Shown here piece after piece: positions 61,501 through 64,000 of a DNA stretch of 64,000 nt. Made by a program: the position numbers and the translations under genes. Origin of the DNA: Argyresthia goedartella. Its lineage: Eukaryota; Arthropoda; Insecta; Lepidoptera; Argyresthiidae. Every line of letters begins with the position of its first letter. Position 1 is the first letter of the stretch. Under the pieces are notes generated by a model. That model had not been told where the DNA came from and searched no databases. It saw only the letters and a program-made list of their open reading frames with translations. The stretch is taken from contig OX463807.1 of the NCBI GenBank assembly GCA_949825045.1, positions 38,026,749-38,090,748 on the forward strand. Reading direction: 5' to 3'.

Positions 61501-62045
61501 TGCTTTTATCCTTCTCTGAGCACTAACGGTTTCTCACTATCGAGGATCATGGCTTCATGCATAACATATTCACGTAGTATTTCATCCCAATCCGCAACTT
61601 CATCGACTGAGTTTCACCATGAGATTGCTATTAACAAAGGGTTGCTACATACATAATGTACGAAATATGTAGGTATATATATTGAAAATTAACACTATAA
61701 CCGTTAATAAGTCACTTACAAACAACAAACAATAGGATATCGTTAATTAAATATATAACGAAACTATTCTCACCAACAAATATTAAGTGAGTAATTAATC
61801 GTGAGATTTCGATAGCCAGCTGACGAGTTTCACTTTAGTGTCAAAACTATATGTCAAAACGTCGTTCGTGCTGCCGATTCTATCGAATCCTATACATTTG
61901 AAAAGCGAGTTGTTGACGTATCGTTTCGAACACCAGACGAAAATGCTTCCTGCTACCGATTTTAGTTATGTTTACGCGCAATAGGGGCGCTGTTCAAAAT
62001 CTCATACATTTTCCCACATTTCGATTACGGATACTTTCTCGCTAG
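61501..62045. other. Intergenic, no gene recognised
   Basis: Short frames only. The final ~200 bp are denser (GTCGTTCGTGCTGCCGATTC) but unassigned. Confidence 0.35.
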
Positions 62046-62129
62046 CTGTAGCTCAAGCAGGAAAAACTTTCCAGACGCTAACGAGACCTCGCATTGAAAA
62101 CGTAACCAGAGTCTCATCGGCAGCAGGAA

Positions 62130-64000
62130 CCACTGTCTATCGACTAACGTCATTGCAATACCCAGAAAACGTTCTACGTAATACTGCGCCTCTAGCATGG
62201 ACAAGCTGAACGAACAACACAGTATATTGAATGAATGAAACGTTCCAAATCTTACGTTATCCATAGACCGATTTTAAATTTAAGTTTTATTGCAACGTGT
62301 AGCGGAAATATTATCCCAATTTGTAATATTGTTACAATTTTTAAAGACTTTGAAATAATAAAGTGTAATTAATCATAAACTCAACGAATATTATAAAAAT
62401 AATAATGGTTTTCGAGAAAGTATTTTGGTTTTTGATTGTGACATGACTCGTAGAATGGCGCTAGCGAAAACATGAAAATTTTATTGTTTTGTTGTGAATT
62501 TCCCTTTTGCTGTGAATTATTTAGGGATGAGGCAGCTTCAATTATTCACTTCAGAAAAATGATATTGGATGATGTTATCGTCCGACGGTTTTGACAATTC
62601 AATCGCTCCGGATTATTGTGAACGCGTCGCTCGCGGGCTCTTACGAGTCTCATAATCTTCTAATGCATTCTTCTTCATGAAGAAACTCACATAATGCCGG
62701 AATATGAGCGCAGTAATGATAGAGTTCATGGAAAGGTAAGCTATAGTTATTTATTATAATCTTTAGCTGAGTAATTCAATATCGAGTTATCTGTCAATAT
62801 AACTACGTATTTTTATCTGATTTTTGACTTTCTCTTCAACTACCTACTGGGTCCTTGATGTCCACCCACGAAATGCATGTCAGAGGGCAAATCTATCGCT
62901 TATCTAGAGATGAATTATGAACCCTTCAAACCCATATTTGGATGGGCTTACCTGTCTGATAATGATGAGAGATTGCTTACCATCGTCATCATCATATTGC
63001 ATTTCAAGTACTTTATTCCAAAATATTTTATATTACAGCAGAGTTTCGCGTGCGGTCGGGGCTCCTGCATCACTGCTATCCCAGAGACCTTGATGACAGA
63101 GGAAGCTGAGACTTAGAGAACACCGCAAGAGATAGATTGATGATAGAGTAGCTAAGATGTTTGTGAAATGAAATAGAGAAGCAAGAGAGAGGGGCATAGT
63201 ATATAAAAGGAAATGATAATACAACATGAGTTTGGAATTTGTGAGAGCAAGAGATTGCATACAATTATCAAATGTGTAGAACAATACATGCCTTAGAAAT
63301 GGAGTGGAGTAAATTATTGTTTATTTGCATTAACATGAATTACATGAAGTGTTGTGTATAGGTTCTTATATACATGAATTATTAAAGTGTCATACATATA
63401 CATTTTAAAAGAAGCAGATTTGTTTAATTCATTTATAAGTAAGAGGCAGGCCACACAATGTGGTGTCGTGCCGCAAGCAGCCATAGACAAAGCGAGATGG
63501 GGCGGGGTGGGGGTTAGAAGGGGAGAACACTCATACAATTCCCATACTGCAGCGCCACAGTACCTCATCATATGGTCCGATGGCATTCAGTCTTCTCTTA
63601 GTTGCACAATGCCCGCCCTTCCACCATAGGTTTCTGTGACGTTAATTAACCCTTTATTAAGATTCGAACAACTTCAGAATCTTGGGATCTCGTTTATCTC
63701 CGGGGTGCGCAAATTCAACCATGTTTCTCAATATCACAAAGAATTGGGGTGGCTTCCCAGTCGCCGTCGCCAACTCTCATATTCTTTCTTATCTTTTCAA
63801 TATATGTATTGAAAAATCTGTGCTACCCCCGTTACCTCTGAGACCGCTTTGAGTAGGCAATCTCTTTTCAGGAGATTGGCAATGGATCAAGGTCTCACAC
63901 TTAGCCACTCCAAGGCATAACACCTCCGCATATGAGGACTCCTTCAGGTTGCAGGCGGTCCGACTGTGGAACATACTTCCTTGTTCGAAAAGAGACAGTC
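62130..64000 (+). repeat. Large direct duplication, copy B (runs off the window)
   Basis: Counterpart of 59094-60767. Extra material includes ~195 bp at 63083-63275 and ~20 bp (CGCTCGCGGGCTCTTACGAG) near 62627. It lacks CATTTCGA found in copy A at 59428. The CR1/L2-like tail begins again at 63665 and is cut by the window edge. Confidence 0.88.
62695..63116 (+). CDS. Possible split gene in copy B
   Basis: Same pattern as in copy A: MPEYERSNDRVHGK up to AAG|GTAAGC (about 62735), then the acceptor ATTTTATATTACAG (to 63039) and QSFACGRGSCITAIPETLMT, EEAET with a TAG at 63114-63116. Here the second part reaches a natural stop, unlike copy A. Phase 0 at the join. The product would be only ~40 residues with no known domain, so this may be a UTR-rich or non-coding transcript, or chance. 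Confidence 0.3.

Overview
This is a eukaryotic, AT-rich, transposon-dominated window, most likely from a moth or butterfly (Lepidoptera). That reading rests on repeats I recognise from lepidopteran genomes: the element with AGGGTTCCGTACC ends near 2.26 kb, the 'GCCCCCTGTCACGCAAAAT' repeat near 55.3 and 61.4 kb, and tRNA-derived SINEs near 40.6, 41.8 and 61.2 kb. It also fits the mix of Jockey/CR1-like, RLE-type, BEL/Pao, Harbinger, Tc1 and IS630-type elements. Nothing looks prokaryotic. The species cannot be named from sequence alone.

Layout. 0-12 kb: degraded non-LTR pieces, a ~175-bp tandem repeat (3.3-3.9 kb), an internally deleted Ty3/gypsy-like remnant (4.2-6.0 kb), a DD82E-spaced transposase fossil (7.65-8.34 kb), a two-exon coiled-coil/Ala-rich gene on the minus strand (8.8-10.1 kb), and a 98-bp repeat split by a 5'-truncated retroelement. 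12.07-12.66 kb: a Harbinger deletion derivative keeping the N-termini of both its genes. 12.8-18 kb: a 274-bp tandem repeat holding a solo LTR, which in turn holds a GC-rich Jockey element with open ORF1 and ORF2. 19.4-23 kb: an apparently intact R2-like element with a restriction-like endonuclease (971-aa ORF) and tandem repeats in its 5' leader. 23.8-26.1 kb: two non-LTR tails joined head to head by a 54-bp perfect palindrome. 26.68-34.20 kb: a young BEL/Pao retrotransposon with 551-bp LTRs and a CAATC target duplication, but with a broken coding region.

34.2-44.4 kb: Tc1 and non-LTR fragments, two opposed copies of a ~0.5-kb non-autonomous element, a small three-exon host-like gene (38.2-38.8 kb), SINEs, and a non-autonomous IS630-type element (43.10-43.83 kb). 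44.4-53.2 kb: a nested stack, in which a minus-strand CR1/Jockey-like element carries a 566-bp MITE between ORF1 and ORF2 and a 4.2-kb DNA transposon inside its endonuclease domain. The DNA transposon has ~665-bp terminal inverted repeats and a split DDE+SWIM transposase gene, and is the most unusual object here. 54.7-64 kb: a truncated Jockey copy with a 12-bp target duplication, a minisatellite, RTE and CR1-like pieces, and a diverged ~1.7-1.9 kb direct duplication (59.1-60.8 and 62.1-64.0 kb) with splice-signal-bounded short reading frames.

Most coding capacity is selfish: reverse transcriptases, endonucleases, gag-like proteins and DDE transposases. Only the coiled-coil gene and the small gene at 38 kb look like possible host genes. 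The order of insertions can be read from nesting, so much of the window works as a relative clock of transposition.
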